Shown: positions 1 through 10,000 of the stretch, piece by piece
Layout: the number at the start of each line of letters is the position of its first letter
Position numbering within the stretch: the first letter of the stretch is position 1
Assembly: GCF_000499385.1 (NCBI RefSeq)
Contig: NW_013652695.1
Location: 1 to 54,641, forward strand
Direction of reading: 5' to 3'
DNA: 54,641 bases
Origin: Eimeria necatrix
Taxonomy: Eukaryota > Apicomplexa > Conoidasida > Eucoccidiorida > Eimeriidae
The notes under the pieces: model-generated
Seen by the model: the letters and a program-made list of their open reading frames with translations, nothing else
Databases searched by the model: none
What the model was told of the DNA's origin: nothing
Made by a program: the position numbers and the translations under genes

Positions 1-68
1 TTCGAACCCGCAGTGAATATCCACCCCAGCTCGGAATGGCGCGTGCTGCTGCGCCCCTGGTGTCTCAG
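1..68 (+). CDS. Possible 3' part of an exon cut by the window edge
   Basis: The first 68 bases are open in frame 1 and end at a near-perfect splice donor (CAG followed by GTAAGA, position 69). Read in frame 1 they give a compact, non-repetitive peptide (start FEPAV, end LLRPWC). A second frame contains an ATG at 36 that also reaches the donor, so the frame is not settled. No downstream exon was identified; what follows is the CAG/CTG repeat field, which in this genome type can itself be coding. Seen: donor and open frame. Inferred: coding status. Confidence 0.3.
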
Positions 69-190
69 GTAAGAACTCAAGTAGGGTATAAGGAGTCCCA
101 AGCTGTACATACACCCCAGCACCAAGTTCACCAAAAAGCCCCCCAGCAGCAGCAGCAGCCGCTGCTGCAGCGGCAGCAGCGGCTGCTGCT

Positions 191-265
191 GAGGTGTCTG
201 TACACCTGAAGAGCCGGCGCATGCGCAGCACGCACGCGCTGGCTCTTCAGGTGTACAGACACCTC
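191..265. repeat. Perfect inverted repeat, 25-bp arms, 25-bp spacer
   Basis: Bases 191-215 and 241-265 are exact reverse complements, separated by a 25-bp GC-rich spacer (216-240) rich in CGCATGCGC-like sequence. Each arm holds one copy of the recurrent GTGTCTGTACAC palindrome described elsewhere in this window, followed by TGAAGAGCC. It could be a foldback element or the ends of a very small non-autonomous element. No target-site duplication is evident inside the CAG tract. Confidence 0.85.
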
Positions 266-310
266 CGCAGCAAGCCGTTGCGCCGCAGCGCGCTGCTGCA
301 GCACGCGCGC

Positions 311-345
<35 letters not shown>

Positions 346-414
346 AGCGCACTGCAGCAAGCGCCCGAGGCGCAGCTTTCGCCATTGCCTTGCTGCTGCT
401 GCGGCTGCTGCTGC

Positions 415-539
415 TGGGTCTGGAGGTAGTAGCGGTGCTGCTGTTGCTGCTGCTGCTGCTGCTGCAGGGTCTGGAAGTTGTAGCGTTGCTGATGCTGCTG
501 CTGCTGCTGTGTCTGGATATAGTAGCGCTGTTGTTGTTC

Positions 540-574
<35 letters not shown>

Positions 575-672
575 TCTGAAGGTAGTAGCGTTGTTGCTGT
601 TGTTGTTGCAGCTGCTGCTTCTGGGTCTTGAGGTAGTAGCGTTGTTGCTGCTGCTGCTGCTGCTGCTGCTGT
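415..672. repeat. Minisatellite of about 50 bp inside the CTG tract
   Basis: A unit made of a conserved spacer (about CTGGAGGTAGTAGCG) plus a variable CTG/TTG run recurs five times, beginning near 418, 469, 513, 570 and 626. On the minus strand one frame reads as repeated LLPxDP followed by poly-Ala; another reads as RYYLQT followed by poly-Gln. The regular spacing suggests unit duplication and not pure triplet slippage. Confidence 0.75.
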
Positions 673-839
673 TCTTGCCTTATTTGTTTCAGATGGCACT
701 CGAGCTGCTGATGCTGGTGTTGAAGCTCCCACTGGAGCTGTTGTAGCTGCTGCTGCTGGAAGCTCTGCTGCAGGTGCTGCTGCAGCTGGAGTCTTTGCTG
801 CTGCTGCTGCTGCTGCTGTTCCTGCTGCTGCTGGAGTCT

Positions 840-874
<35 letters not shown>

Positions 875-962
875 CCTGCTGCTGCTGGGGCTGTGTGTGC
901 TCCCGCGCAAATGAGGGACTGGCTCTCGGCAGCGCCTGCATTGTGTGGGGAGCAGCAGAGTC

Positions 963-1012
963 TAGGGTTTAGGGTTTTGGGCGCCTACGCCCAAACCCTA
1001 AACCCTAAACCC
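963..1012. repeat. Interstitial telomere-like repeats in inverted pair
   Basis: TTTAGGG-type units (963-980) are followed after a 9-bp centre by CCCTAAA-type units (990-1012), so the block can fold on itself. The AAACCCT heptamer is the telomere-type repeat reported as a dispersed internal repeat in Eimeria genomes. The G-strand-then-C-strand order is what a fusion of two telomere ends would leave, although the arrays are very short. Confidence 0.9.
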
Positions 1013-1087
1013 TTGACCCCAGAGCTGAAGCCGGATGGCCGCCACTCTGCACATGTAGCTGAGTGTTGCAGGGTTTGAGGAACTCTA

Positions 1088-1168
1088 GTTTAGGGTTTCA
1101 GTTAGGGGCGCCCCTAACCCTTTACTGAGACTTTGGTCTAGGGTTTAGGGTTTAGGGTTTAGGGTTTG
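1088..1168. repeat. Telomere-like repeats with an 18-bp palindrome
   Basis: TTTAGGG units at about 1088-1098, an exact 18-bp palindrome at 1101-1118 (GTTAGGGGCGCCCCTAAC), and a run of four TTTAGGG units at about 1138-1168. The palindrome is again a head-to-head arrangement of a degenerate telomere unit around GGCGCC. Confidence 0.85.
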
Positions 1169-1497
1169 AAGACGAGATCGTGCGCTCTCCAGTGTACAGA
1201 CACCCGGTGGGCGGCTGACTGGCTCGTTACTTTCTCGAAGTTGGAGTTTCTTATTTCACAAAAAAAGAACTTCGGAAGGACTGGTGGGGTTGTTGTTGCT
1301 GCTGAAGTTTAAAAGAGAGCAGATTCTGGGGTGTACAGACACTCGAAGTGTTGCACGCGAAACCTGCACGCAGCCCAGTGTTCCTTTGGGATTTAGATTA
1401 GCGGAAACTCCATCAAATTAATAAATTCAAATTATAAATCAAATTTCCCTCTGATATATTACGAGGAAGTGCAAAATCCCAAACAAACAAAAGCAAG

Positions 1498-1590
1498 CCC
1501 CAACCCCCGGGGCCCCCTGGGGGCCCCCCAGCGCGGGCCGACAGAGGGGGCCTCTGGGGCCCCCTTTAGACCTTCTGGGGGCCCCTTGAA
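1498..1590. repeat. G/C homopolymer and GGGGCCCC tracts
   Basis: Several CCCCGGGG, GGGGCCCC and CCCCCTGGGGG blocks sit in about 90 bp within an otherwise A/T-rich spacer. The same type of sequence recurs at about 1630 and 6850-6965. No coding potential is seen. It is probably a low-complexity component of the repeat field. Confidence 0.6.
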
Positions 1591-1744
1591 AGAACTTGAA
1601 TGTTTTCTTTAATTTAATTTCTTAAATTGGGGCCCCTTTTGCCTTACTTGCACTTAGAGGACTTTGAAATAGTTGAAACTTGAGCGAGTGGCGAAACCTG
1701 AATGAATTTCAACGGAAGCCGATGACGCAGAGTCGAAATCAGCG

Positions 1745-1806
1745 AGTTTGAATTTAAATTTAAAATTAAATTGAATTAAATTAAATTAAATTAAATTAAA
1801 TTAAAA
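1745..1806. repeat. AAATT-type pentanucleotide repeat
   Basis: Starts with AATTTAAATTTAAAATTAAATTG and continues as repeated ATTAA units to about 1806. It is a simple A/T satellite directly before the next CTG tract. Confidence 0.8.
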
Positions 1807-1911
1807 AGCCTCTTCTCTCTCGTCTCTCAGTTTTCCCTTTCTTTTTTTGAATGACTTTAACTCCTTTTCATCACTTGGCTTTGAGTTACTCCACGGGCTG
1901 TCTTGCTGCGC

Positions 1912-1922
1912 TGCTGTTGCAC

Positions 1923-1959
<37 letters not shown>

Positions 1960-2020
1960 TGTTGCTGCTACTCCTGCTGCTGCTGCTCCTGCTGCTGCTG
2001 CTGCACCCAGCACTCCTCCA
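1912..2020. repeat. CTG/CAG triplet tract
   Basis: About 100 bp of CTG triplets with CTC and CTA interruptions. It is open in all plus frames (poly-Leu, poly-Ala, poly-Cys) and as poly-Ala in one minus frame. Flanking sequence carries no convincing exon. Confidence 0.8.
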
Positions 2021-2111
2021 CCTGCATTTCTGCTGCAGCAAATTGCCTCTCTGTTGGCTTGTTGGCTCTTGGGCTTTCCTTGGCAGCTTTTAAGTTGAGA
2101 AATGCGTGGGC

Positions 2112-2157
2112 AAACCCTAAACCCTAGGGCTTAGGGTTTAGGGTTTGGGGTTTAGGG
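2112..2157. repeat. Inverted telomere-like repeats, C-strand first
   Basis: CCCTAAA units (2112-2125) meet TTTAGGG units (2125-2157) at a CCCTAGGG centre (2122-2129). The order is opposite to that at 963-1012, so the two blocks cannot both be simple telomere-fusion scars. Confidence 0.85.
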
Positions 2158-3840
2158 ACCCTTTGGAGGCTTTACGACCCCAAATGGCTTTCTTTTTTTG
2201 GACAAATTGTTTTATTTGTCGAACTTCTGCAGCAAAAGTTTAGCAAAGTATTTCCCAATCTGAAAAGAACTTAAACATATAAAGCTTCTCTTGCTGGCTT
2301 TTCTGTGCATTTTTTTAAAACGTTTTTCGAAAAATGAAATCCTTTTGAAATGTTTTAAAGACAGAAAATTCTCTTTAACGGCGGCATTGCGCAGCATTTT
2401 AAAAAGCAGCAAATGAGGGGAAATGAAGAAAAAAAGTGGCCAAAGAAAAAAGATGAAAACTGGGAAAGGGGGCGCATCTAACCCAATATAAACTTCCTTT
2501 TAGTTGATTTAATATAATTTAACTATTTGTCTTAAATTTAAATTTATTTATTAGAAATATGACGTTCAACTTCATTCGAAATTCATTTCTTTTGACTTTG
2601 CAGACAAAATGGAACTTCTCGAGGACTCCGCTGTGCGAAGTCGCCATTCTCAGCTGTACGTACACTGCGTAACCCTTAAAAGTTCGAAAAAAATCACTTT
2701 TATTTCCTTCGACAACTCTGCAAACTCGTTCTGTGGCCTGATGAAGGAAGAAGTACTTATATATGGCTCAATAAATGCCTAAAGGGAGCACAATTTGCCA
2801 GTCTTTGCATGCAAAATGAACAAATAAGAAGACTTATTTGTTCGGGGTGCCTCGTTTGTCTTTTTCGTGGCCTCTCGGTGCACAATTCAGAATTCAATAT
2901 TGCAAGCCAGCAAAGTGCCCACAAGCTGCATGCAGAGGAGCTAATGGCTGAACTCGGGGCTTTCTAGATCTCGGAAATAATAAATTCATTTAATTTTTAC
3001 CGAAATTTTAGTTGAAAATGGAGGCCAAAATGGTAAAAACAACTTGTCTGCGAGGAGGAAAATGAAGACACACTCCTCACGGCCACGGGAGAGCCCTTGG
3101 CTGCCCGTGGAGCCGCAATTGCTGTTTTTAAAGTTCTGGAAAGCTCAAAATGCGAAGAAAATACTTAAAATAAATATAATTTGAAATATTATGGAGTCTT
3201 TTTGTTGGAATGGGTTCGAGTCGAGCCCCGGTAAGCACAGTGGAAACGCCTGGGGCTGCACGAGTGGGCGCGCGGGGCGGCTGCTGACTAAATTGAACTT
3301 TATTTTGAATTAAAAATAAAAACTTTTCGGCAAAATAAATTAAACTTTCTTTTAATTGAGAGTCTAGGCGAGGCTTATCGGAGCCTTAGCCGCCGCAGAG
3401 TCGGTAGTGGACCTGTGTGGCAGTGGCCTCGCGGGCGCTTTCGCCCGGCGCACACCCCCGTGAACAAGGGGCATTATGCGCAGAAAAACCTTAATAAAGT
3501 GGAAATAGTGAAAAAGAATGAATTTTATTTGTAGTTTCATTTGTTTTTAGGGACTTGTTGCAGCACGGCAGCAACCAGGATTGGGGCTGGCTACGGCAGC
3601 AAATGTGTGCATGGTGCAGTGACTTGCTGCGCCTGGGGATCGTGTCTACTTGAATACATTGACTTTAGGAGTTTTTTAAAAGAAGAAATACAAAACAAAG
3701 TATGAAGCAGCAGTCACTGCGGCGGGGGCCTCGGCTTTGCAACACCTCCGAAGACTTGCAAACTGCAACTCGTCACACTCATGGCTCTTGAGATCTAGTG
3801 CTCGGGTTGAGTTCAAGTTTCGCCTCTTCTGCGCCTCGCC
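2158..3840. other. A/T-rich intergenic DNA without recognised gene
   Basis: No convincing exon on either strand. It holds one copy of the TGTACGTACA palindrome (2655-2664), two TGCATGC sites (about 2807 and 2929) and A/T-rich spacer. The last few hundred bases precede the start codon at 3841 and must contain the 5' end of that gene, but no promoter element could be assigned. Confidence 0.5.
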
Positions 3841-5263
3841 ATGGACAACTTGCTGCTTCTGTTTGCACTTTTAACATCATGCTTTCTCTCGAGACAGATC
3901 CGGGCGGCGGAGATCGCCGCTGTTCCCCGGGAACCCACTTGTTCACTTGGAACAAACAACAGAGGCGTTCCGCTGCTGCAGCCCGACCCCCCAACTTGCC
4001 TGTCTGCCGCACCTGAAGCACTCAACTTCAAATCCCATTCAAATTCAAGTTTTGCAACTTCTGCCCCGGAAGATCGGCTGCTGCGCCTGCAGCAAGCCGT
4101 CGATGATCTGCTCAAGTGCGCAGTTCAACTTCGTGCAACTAAAGCCCTCGCCTTCCCCCAATTTTTCTTTTCCCAAATCTCCTTTGCCTCATTTTCTCTC
4201 GTGACTAAAACATTACTGACTCAACGAAGGAAAGCTGCGGCTGTTTGGCTCTGCGCTGCTGAATTTTCTCCCGTTTTGAGTCTGTCGCTGGCTCAAGAAG
4301 GCGGCGATCTCAGTGCAGCAAAGTGTTTAAATGCTTTACTTTTTATTTTCGTCAAAACACAAATAGAAGTCAATTGTGTGGCCTCAGGAAACTCGAAAAA
4401 CAGGGAATTCAGCCCGCAGCCTCTCCGCAGCTTCAAGAGCCCGCTGTGGGAAATGCCCAGGATATTCTCTTCGCCGTGCGTCAGATCGAGGTGAGACTCA
4501 AGACCTAGTCACCAGCTAGTTAGATAGATAGCCAGCTAGCTAGCTAGCTAGCTAGCTAGCTAGAGAGCTGACTAGCTAGTACGATCCGCACCTTTTAACC
4601 GCGCTGGCTAGCTGGTCAAAGGCAAGGGGGCGTTGGGAGCCCCTGCGTTGCATTTCGTCGAGTAAACAGGAAAACTTCGATGCCAAACTCTTTTATTTAT
4701 ATTTAATTTGAATTCTTTTTATATTTTTCGTCTCAGTTCACAGCAAAGCCTTCTTTCATTGAACTCGTCTCGCTCACCCGGCGGCGAGATGAAGCCTTTT
4801 CGTTGGGTGAGGCTAATGCATTCAGTTCCACGGCGGCCCCCCCTCACCGTCTAGCTAGCTAGCTAGCCATCTTGTGGGGCAGCTAGCTGGGCTTTCTGGG
4901 GCCTTTCTGGCTAGTTCTGCCGGCTGCCCGGCAGCTAGCTGGGGCGTGGCTCGCCAGAAGCTAGCTGTTCAGCTAGCTGTTCTGCTCGCTGCTCATGTAG
5001 CTGTTCAGCTAGCTGTTCAGCTAGCTGTTCAGCTAGCTATTCAGCTGGCTTTTCAGCTAGCTGTTCAGCTAGCTGCTGCGGCCTGCGCAGATTGACTTGT
5101 GTTTAACTGCAGCTCTGTCTTCGGTTCTTTTGGTAGTTTGCTCCCGCGAGGGTCTGCTGGAGGCGCGCAGTGTGTCCAACCCTGTGAGCTCAGTGGCTCT
5201 GAAGACGGCGCATGCAGCCCCAGTGTTGAGCCTTTCTGTCTTTCCCCAGGGCGACGGTGCGCA

Positions 5264-5300
<37 letters not shown>

Positions 5301-8300
5301 TCGGGTGTCTGTACACTGCGAGGGTTGTGCTGCGTGCGCCGTGGCAGCAGGACTGGGCGAGGGTGCGCATTGCTGCTGCTGTTGCTGCTGCTTCTCGGCT
5401 GTATGTACACTGCTGGGGCTCTGCAGCAGGACTGCGTGTCACTAGCTGCTGCTGCTGCTGCGCTCGCCACCGCAACACAGCAGCAGCCTCTGCTGTTGTG
5501 CTGCTGCCTGCAGTTTTCGCAGTTTTGACAACAGATGAAGAAGGAATTGCTTTAATTCATATTCTGTCTGCAAAACGAAAAGAGCCATCGCCTCCTCTTG
5601 CACAACAGGGTCAGCCGCTGCTGCTGCTCTTTCTGCATTCGGCAGCCTCTCACTCATGAATATAAACATCTTCGAAAGTCCTTTTCTGAGGCTTTTGGTG
5701 TGGGACCGGAAATCCCTATCCAATAAAATGGCTTAGTTTCAGGTTTCCTGTGGACTTGTGCAAATAAATCTGTTGATGCACATGCTTGCTGCATTTCTTG
5801 GCTCTTGGCCTGCACGTGAAAACAGGAAATTTGAATAAAATTTGGGCCCTTTCTGCACAGCAAGATGTCTTGTGCTGAGGTGTACGTACACTCAGGAGGG
5901 GAGCCTCTGGATGACCCCAAGTCAGAGCCTGTGTTGCGGCATTTACCATCTGAGCCCTTAGTTCTGTCTTTGACGCAATCGGACGCTTTCCAGGTTCGAG
6001 TTCTGCAGTGGCTTTTTGTTGTGTTCTTGTTTCTTTGTTTTCTTTTCCCGAATTTTGTGCGAAAAACTCGAATAAGTCTTTCCTTTTTGGACACACTGCT
6101 TTCCTGCTTTCAGGTTTCACCGGGGGGCCCCCGGCGACACAACTGCGCCATCGCCGCCACCATAAATGGGGAAAGACTTGTCTTGGTTGGCGGCAGAGAC
6201 GGCCGCCTCAGGTGAAACAAACTTTCCCAATTAAGCAAAAGTCCCTTAAATCGACTTCTAGAACACTTCTTAGAAGTGGGGAATTGCAGTGGTTTGCTGC
6301 TCGCAAGCTAGCTGCTCGAGGGTTTGCTGCAGCGGGTGCTACTTGATGGCAGCAGATGCGCGGGGCTGAGAACTTAGTGTTTAGGGTTTAGGGTTTGGGG
6401 TTTGTGGGGCTTTTGTTCAGCGTTTTTTCTCGTAGCGGCGCGCTAAAGGCGCAGCTGCAAGTGACCGAGGAAGAGGGAGGCATTCAGCAGCTGGTTCATA
6501 TGGGCAGTTTTACAGTTTTTGCAAGTGAGGGGTTTTTGTCTTGACCTGCCATTCAGTGCAGCACAGCGCGAGGTGTCTGCACACCTGATGAGTATTCTTT
6601 CTATTCAAAAAACAGCGGCACCTCGAGCCTCCAGTTCTCTTCTTTTTCGTTTTTGCCTGCTTCTGTCTTAGCGAAAAGCTGCGTCGGGCACATCAACCCA
6701 ACAGCTCCAAACCTCACTGGAAAAGTGTCCTGCATAGGAGTGAGCTAGAGCCGCCGAATAAACTCTAAAACGCCCTTGTGGGGTTTTTTGTTGGCCAGCT
6801 TCACTTAATCTACTTGGGGGCACTTGTGGATTTGCTGCTTCTGGACCTTAGGGGCCCCTCGGAATCATTTTTGAGTCCCATTGGGGCCCACTGTGTTGTG
6901 TTCATTTCTGATTTTCCCTGTGGGCCCCCTCTAGTCCATTAAGGATGGACTAGAGGGGCCCCACCGGCGAAACCCTGAGTGTTGAAGGGAGTCCCTTGTG
7001 GCCTTTGTTGGAGCTTCATGGCCTTTTCTTATGTCGTTTCTTTGCTTTTTTTGAGGAGGCCTCGACCTCAGTAGCGTTTTTTTGCCTTGTGTCCTGCACT
7101 CTGAATAGGACTTCTTGTCTTAAGTGATTAAGGACTTGATCGCTCTCATTTACGTTTTTTGTTTTGCGTTTATTCGCAGCTAGAATCCCCAATTGCTTCC
7201 GTCGCTCTTGACGGACGGAAGGCAGGCCGCGGCGCCGTTTCTCTTTGCGATGGGCAGATTCTTTACTTCGACATCAAAACTTGGACTTGTTAGTTTTCTT
7301 TTTTGTTTTTGTTTGTTTCTTTTCCTGCCTGCTGAAGTGCTAATGCATTGAATTGTTAGCATAACGGTTCGCCTCACTGCGTGCCTTTTTGTTTGGGTTA
7401 TTTGCTTGTCTTTGCCCAACCGTCCACAGTTTTGCTTTCGTGTCTGGGCCTTGCAATTACCTTTACTTCCTCGTTAGAACTGATTTATTTTTGAAAGTTT
7501 TCGTGCCTGCAGCTGCTCGTTTCATTTGTATGTTTGTCGTTTGTTTGCTTTTTGTTGTTTTCCTGTTTTTAATGTTCCTGCATGCTCTGTTGCTCAGTCG
7601 TTTATTTTATTGAATGCTGTGAGTCTTTGGGTTACTCTGCACGTTAATACTTTCTCTCTGGTCCTGCTCGCTCATTTTAAACAGTTGCTTTTGAGCCTCT
7701 GCATTCAAATCCTCTGCTGTTGCTGCAGTGCTGCACAAGCTTCCTCGCCTACTAACGGGCCCCTCTAAACTGATTTTCGCCAAGGAAAAGTTGCTAGCCA
7801 GTCCTGTATCGAGCAGTTTCCCTGCTGCAGCAGCAACGGCCCCGCATCAGGTGAAGTGAAGCTCGAAAAGTGACGAGCAGCAAACAGGGGAAAACAGAAA
7901 ACGAAAGAGGTGCATGATTTCGAAAAGGCTATTATGGGCTTCAAATAAGCTGGCAAGCACAGTTTCAGGTATGCAGCATTCTGCCGTTTCGTCTGCTGCT
8001 GCTGCAGAGAGGTGTGGCAGTCTATAACGTTGGCGCGGTGGACCGTCCAGACGCTGTTCGAGGGCCTGCAGTGTACTTTCTGTCTATGGAGAAGGTCAGG
8101 CAAGAACGGCACTAGCAGTTAATTTCTTTTCGTCTGGGGCTGGTATCACTACAGCTGCTGCTGCTGCTGCCCTTGCAGCAACCAAGTTTGTTGCTGCTGC
8201 TCCAGTACGGCTGCCGATAGTGCTTTTTCTGCGTTGAATGCTGCTTCCACTCCTGCAGCACCAGCAGCAGGAAGGGGGGTTGTTGAAATGATTTGTTGCT

Positions 8301-10000
8301 GCTTGGATGTGTCTCTTCCTGTTCGTTTGCTGTTTTGACTGGAACCACTAAACGTTTTACGAGGCAGATACACCAAAACGTTGGGCGTCTGCTAATGCCA
8401 ATTTGCACTCACTCAGTTCAGTTCGAGGAAAGAATATTCATGTGTATGGATATTTGAAAGTGATTGCTAAATGCGTGCGTGCTGGCGTGTGCAAGTTGAT
8501 GCATGCTACTCAAGGATTATGTTTGTTCATATACTCTTCAGGCACATTTTGTTGAACTTTTGCAAAAGCCTCGTCAAATCACTGATCTGTGGGTCTTTTA
8601 TTTGTAGATTTCCTCCTTTGCGCTGCTGAGGCGAACTGGAGACACCAGCGTCCTGGCTTTCGGGGATTCAGGCAAGGAGAAGCAACTGATCCCGTAGCCG
8701 CGAAACCTAAATAGTGAAATGTTATTCCTGAACTTGAACACCAGACGGTGGACCTGTGACATTTTTTCACTAGAGGAAATCACAATTGAATGGACAGCGG
8801 GAACAGAAAAATGGGGGAGACACATTGAAAAGGACAGGAGAAATATACCGCAGCTCTAAGTTTTAGTTCAGGGATGTCTTTGCTGGTGTGCTCCAATGAA
8901 TGACTTTACAGGTGGCCGATGCCTTCATTAAGTTCTTATTGAAGTGGTATTCAGTGTTTATCTTTAGGATTCGATGGCGTATGCGGGGCGTGCAGACGGG
9001 CAGTTTGTCAGAATCTTCGAGTGTCTGCATCATGATCCTCCAGCTCTGTCTGAAGAGTCATGGTCGCATCTGCGCCTTCCTATGTAAGCTCTAAACTTTG
9101 TTGCCATAAACTTTGTTCTGTTTCACTTGTTTGCGCTTCGCTTTCTCTGTGTAGTTTTTCCTGTCTTATTGTGGCTTTGCGCTCGATGCCAGTGGTGCCT
9201 GTGGCGCTCTGACACTCATTTGTGTACTTTTCGTATGTGTATTCCTGTTTCCCTTCTCCTCCGCATTCCTCTGCTTGTGACTGCCTGTTTTGCCATCGAA
9301 TTCCGCATTCGCCATTTTTCCCCTCATTCTCCTGCCACCTTTCCCGTTGCTTTCCATCCTTGTTTCAAACGTCACTAATTTTTTTCTCTCGTGCTGCGTT
9401 GTGTTTCTGTCTTCGTATTTCCACCCCTTCAGTATTCATCTGCCTACTAAATTATTCGGCATTCTTAAGTATCATTTAAGCGCTGAAAGCTCCAGGCATG
9501 AAAATGTGGAGCTAGACACTGAGTGGACAGCTTTCTGCTGCTGTTTTTGCTGCACAGCATGATACTGACAATCGTAGTGGCCGTGGTGGCCCAGCTGTAT
9601 AGGATGCGAAAAGCAAAGAAAGGACGAGGGGAACTTCCCCTAGAAGAAACACTTAGTGGGGTGAGCAGCAGACAGCAAGATCAGCTGGGGCTCTGTAATA
9701 CCTGGTCAAGCCGTGATGAGTGGAGGCTCATAAGTTACTAAGGCTGAGCTCCTGCTGCTTGGGTGAACACTTTTGCGGCTAAGTGCATCATGAATTCATG
9801 GATATTTAAAGCTGCTATGTTGCGTGTAGGGCGAATTGCAAGGCTTGTGGAATGAAAGGCTGCAGGCGGAGCGAAGAATGCTGCTACAGCAGCTGCAGCA
9901 ACAGCAGCAGCTGCAGGAGCAAGGGGATATATGTAGAGAGGCTTCAAGGTGCACAGAAAGTGAAGAAGTGTCAATGCGCGAACAATCTGCCTTATTCTAA
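3841..10000 (+). CDS. Type I membrane protein with beta-propeller-like luminal region (many exons)
   Basis: The protein starts with a clear signal peptide (MDNLLLLFALLTSCFL..., cleavage likely after IRAA). Exons whose phases agree are 3841-4115, 4367-4490, one ending 5993, 6114-6211, 6436-6524, 7184-7288, 7729-7850 and 8008-8094, followed by about 8608 onward, 8968-9083, 9558-9660 and 9830-10000. An exon near 5515-5620 (TTDEEGIALIHILSAK) is likely but unlinked; exons between 4490 and 5860 and the junction near 8670-8968 are unresolved. Luminal exons carry short blade-like strands (LVLVGGRDGRL, GQILYFDIKTW, YAGRADGQFVRIFE), as in WD40/PQQ propellers. A single TM segment (IMILTIVVAVVAQLY) is followed by a basic stop-transfer RMRKAKK and a short Gln-rich, probably coiled-coil cytosolic tail. 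The architecture resembles the sensor half of IRE1/PERK or EMC1, but no kinase follows. Family not identified. Confidence 0.65.
4515..4566. repeat. GCTA tetranucleotide repeat in an intron
   Basis: TAGATAGATA followed by about eight GCTA units, 25 bp after a splice donor (4491) of the propeller/TM gene. A shorter GCTA run lies at 4851-4868. Confidence 0.9.
4920..5085. repeat. AGCTAGCTGTTC minisatellite (12 bp) in an intron
   Basis: The 12-bp unit AGCTGTTCAGCT, built on the palindrome AGCT, repeats about ten times with substitutions, best ordered from 4965 to 5080. Twelve bp is a multiple of three, so one frame reads as AVQL repeats. I regard this as intronic, since no splice-consistent exon includes it. 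Confidence 0.8.
5264..5297. repeat. CTG tract, with further short tracts at 5370-5395 and 5441-5461
   Basis: Pure CTG run of about eleven triplets followed within 10 bp by GTGTCTGTACAC (5305-5316). The same pairing of CTG run and palindrome repeats at about 5370-5409, so a roughly 90-bp block has been duplicated. It lies in the unresolved exon/intron part of the propeller/TM gene. Confidence 0.75.
6380..6403 (+). repeat. Short interstitial telomere-like repeat in an intron
   Basis: Three TTTAGGG-type units in the intron between exons 6114-6211 and 6436-6524 of the propeller/TM gene, only about 30 bp before the acceptor. Confidence 0.85.
6922..6962. repeat. Hairpin with GGGCCCC arms in an intron
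   Basis: Bases 6922-6939 and 6945-6962 are near-perfect reverse complements (they differ by one base in a G/C run) around a short central loop. They lie in the intron 6525-7183. The GGGCCCC arms match the G/C tracts near 1500. Confidence 0.8.

Larger units (their letters stand above)
128..905. repeat. Long compound CAG/CTG repeat tract
   Basis: Almost 800 bp of CTG (plus) / CAG (minus) triplets interrupted by short unique spacers. All three frames stay open for long stretches on one or both strands, giving poly-Leu (plus), poly-Ala, poly-Ser or poly-Gln (minus). Such homopolymer tracts are typical of Eimeria genes, but no flanking non-repetitive coding sequence fixes a frame here, so I do not call a gene. 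Confidence 0.9.

Noticed and set aside
3361..3480. Possible structured RNA around CGGAGCCTTAGCCGCCGCAG
   Set aside because: No tRNA, snRNA or rRNA consensus could be matched; GC-rich patch only.
4874..5095. AVQL-repeat frame as a coding exon
   Set aside because: It is the direct translation of a 12-bp minisatellite and has no splice sites compatible with neighbouring exons.
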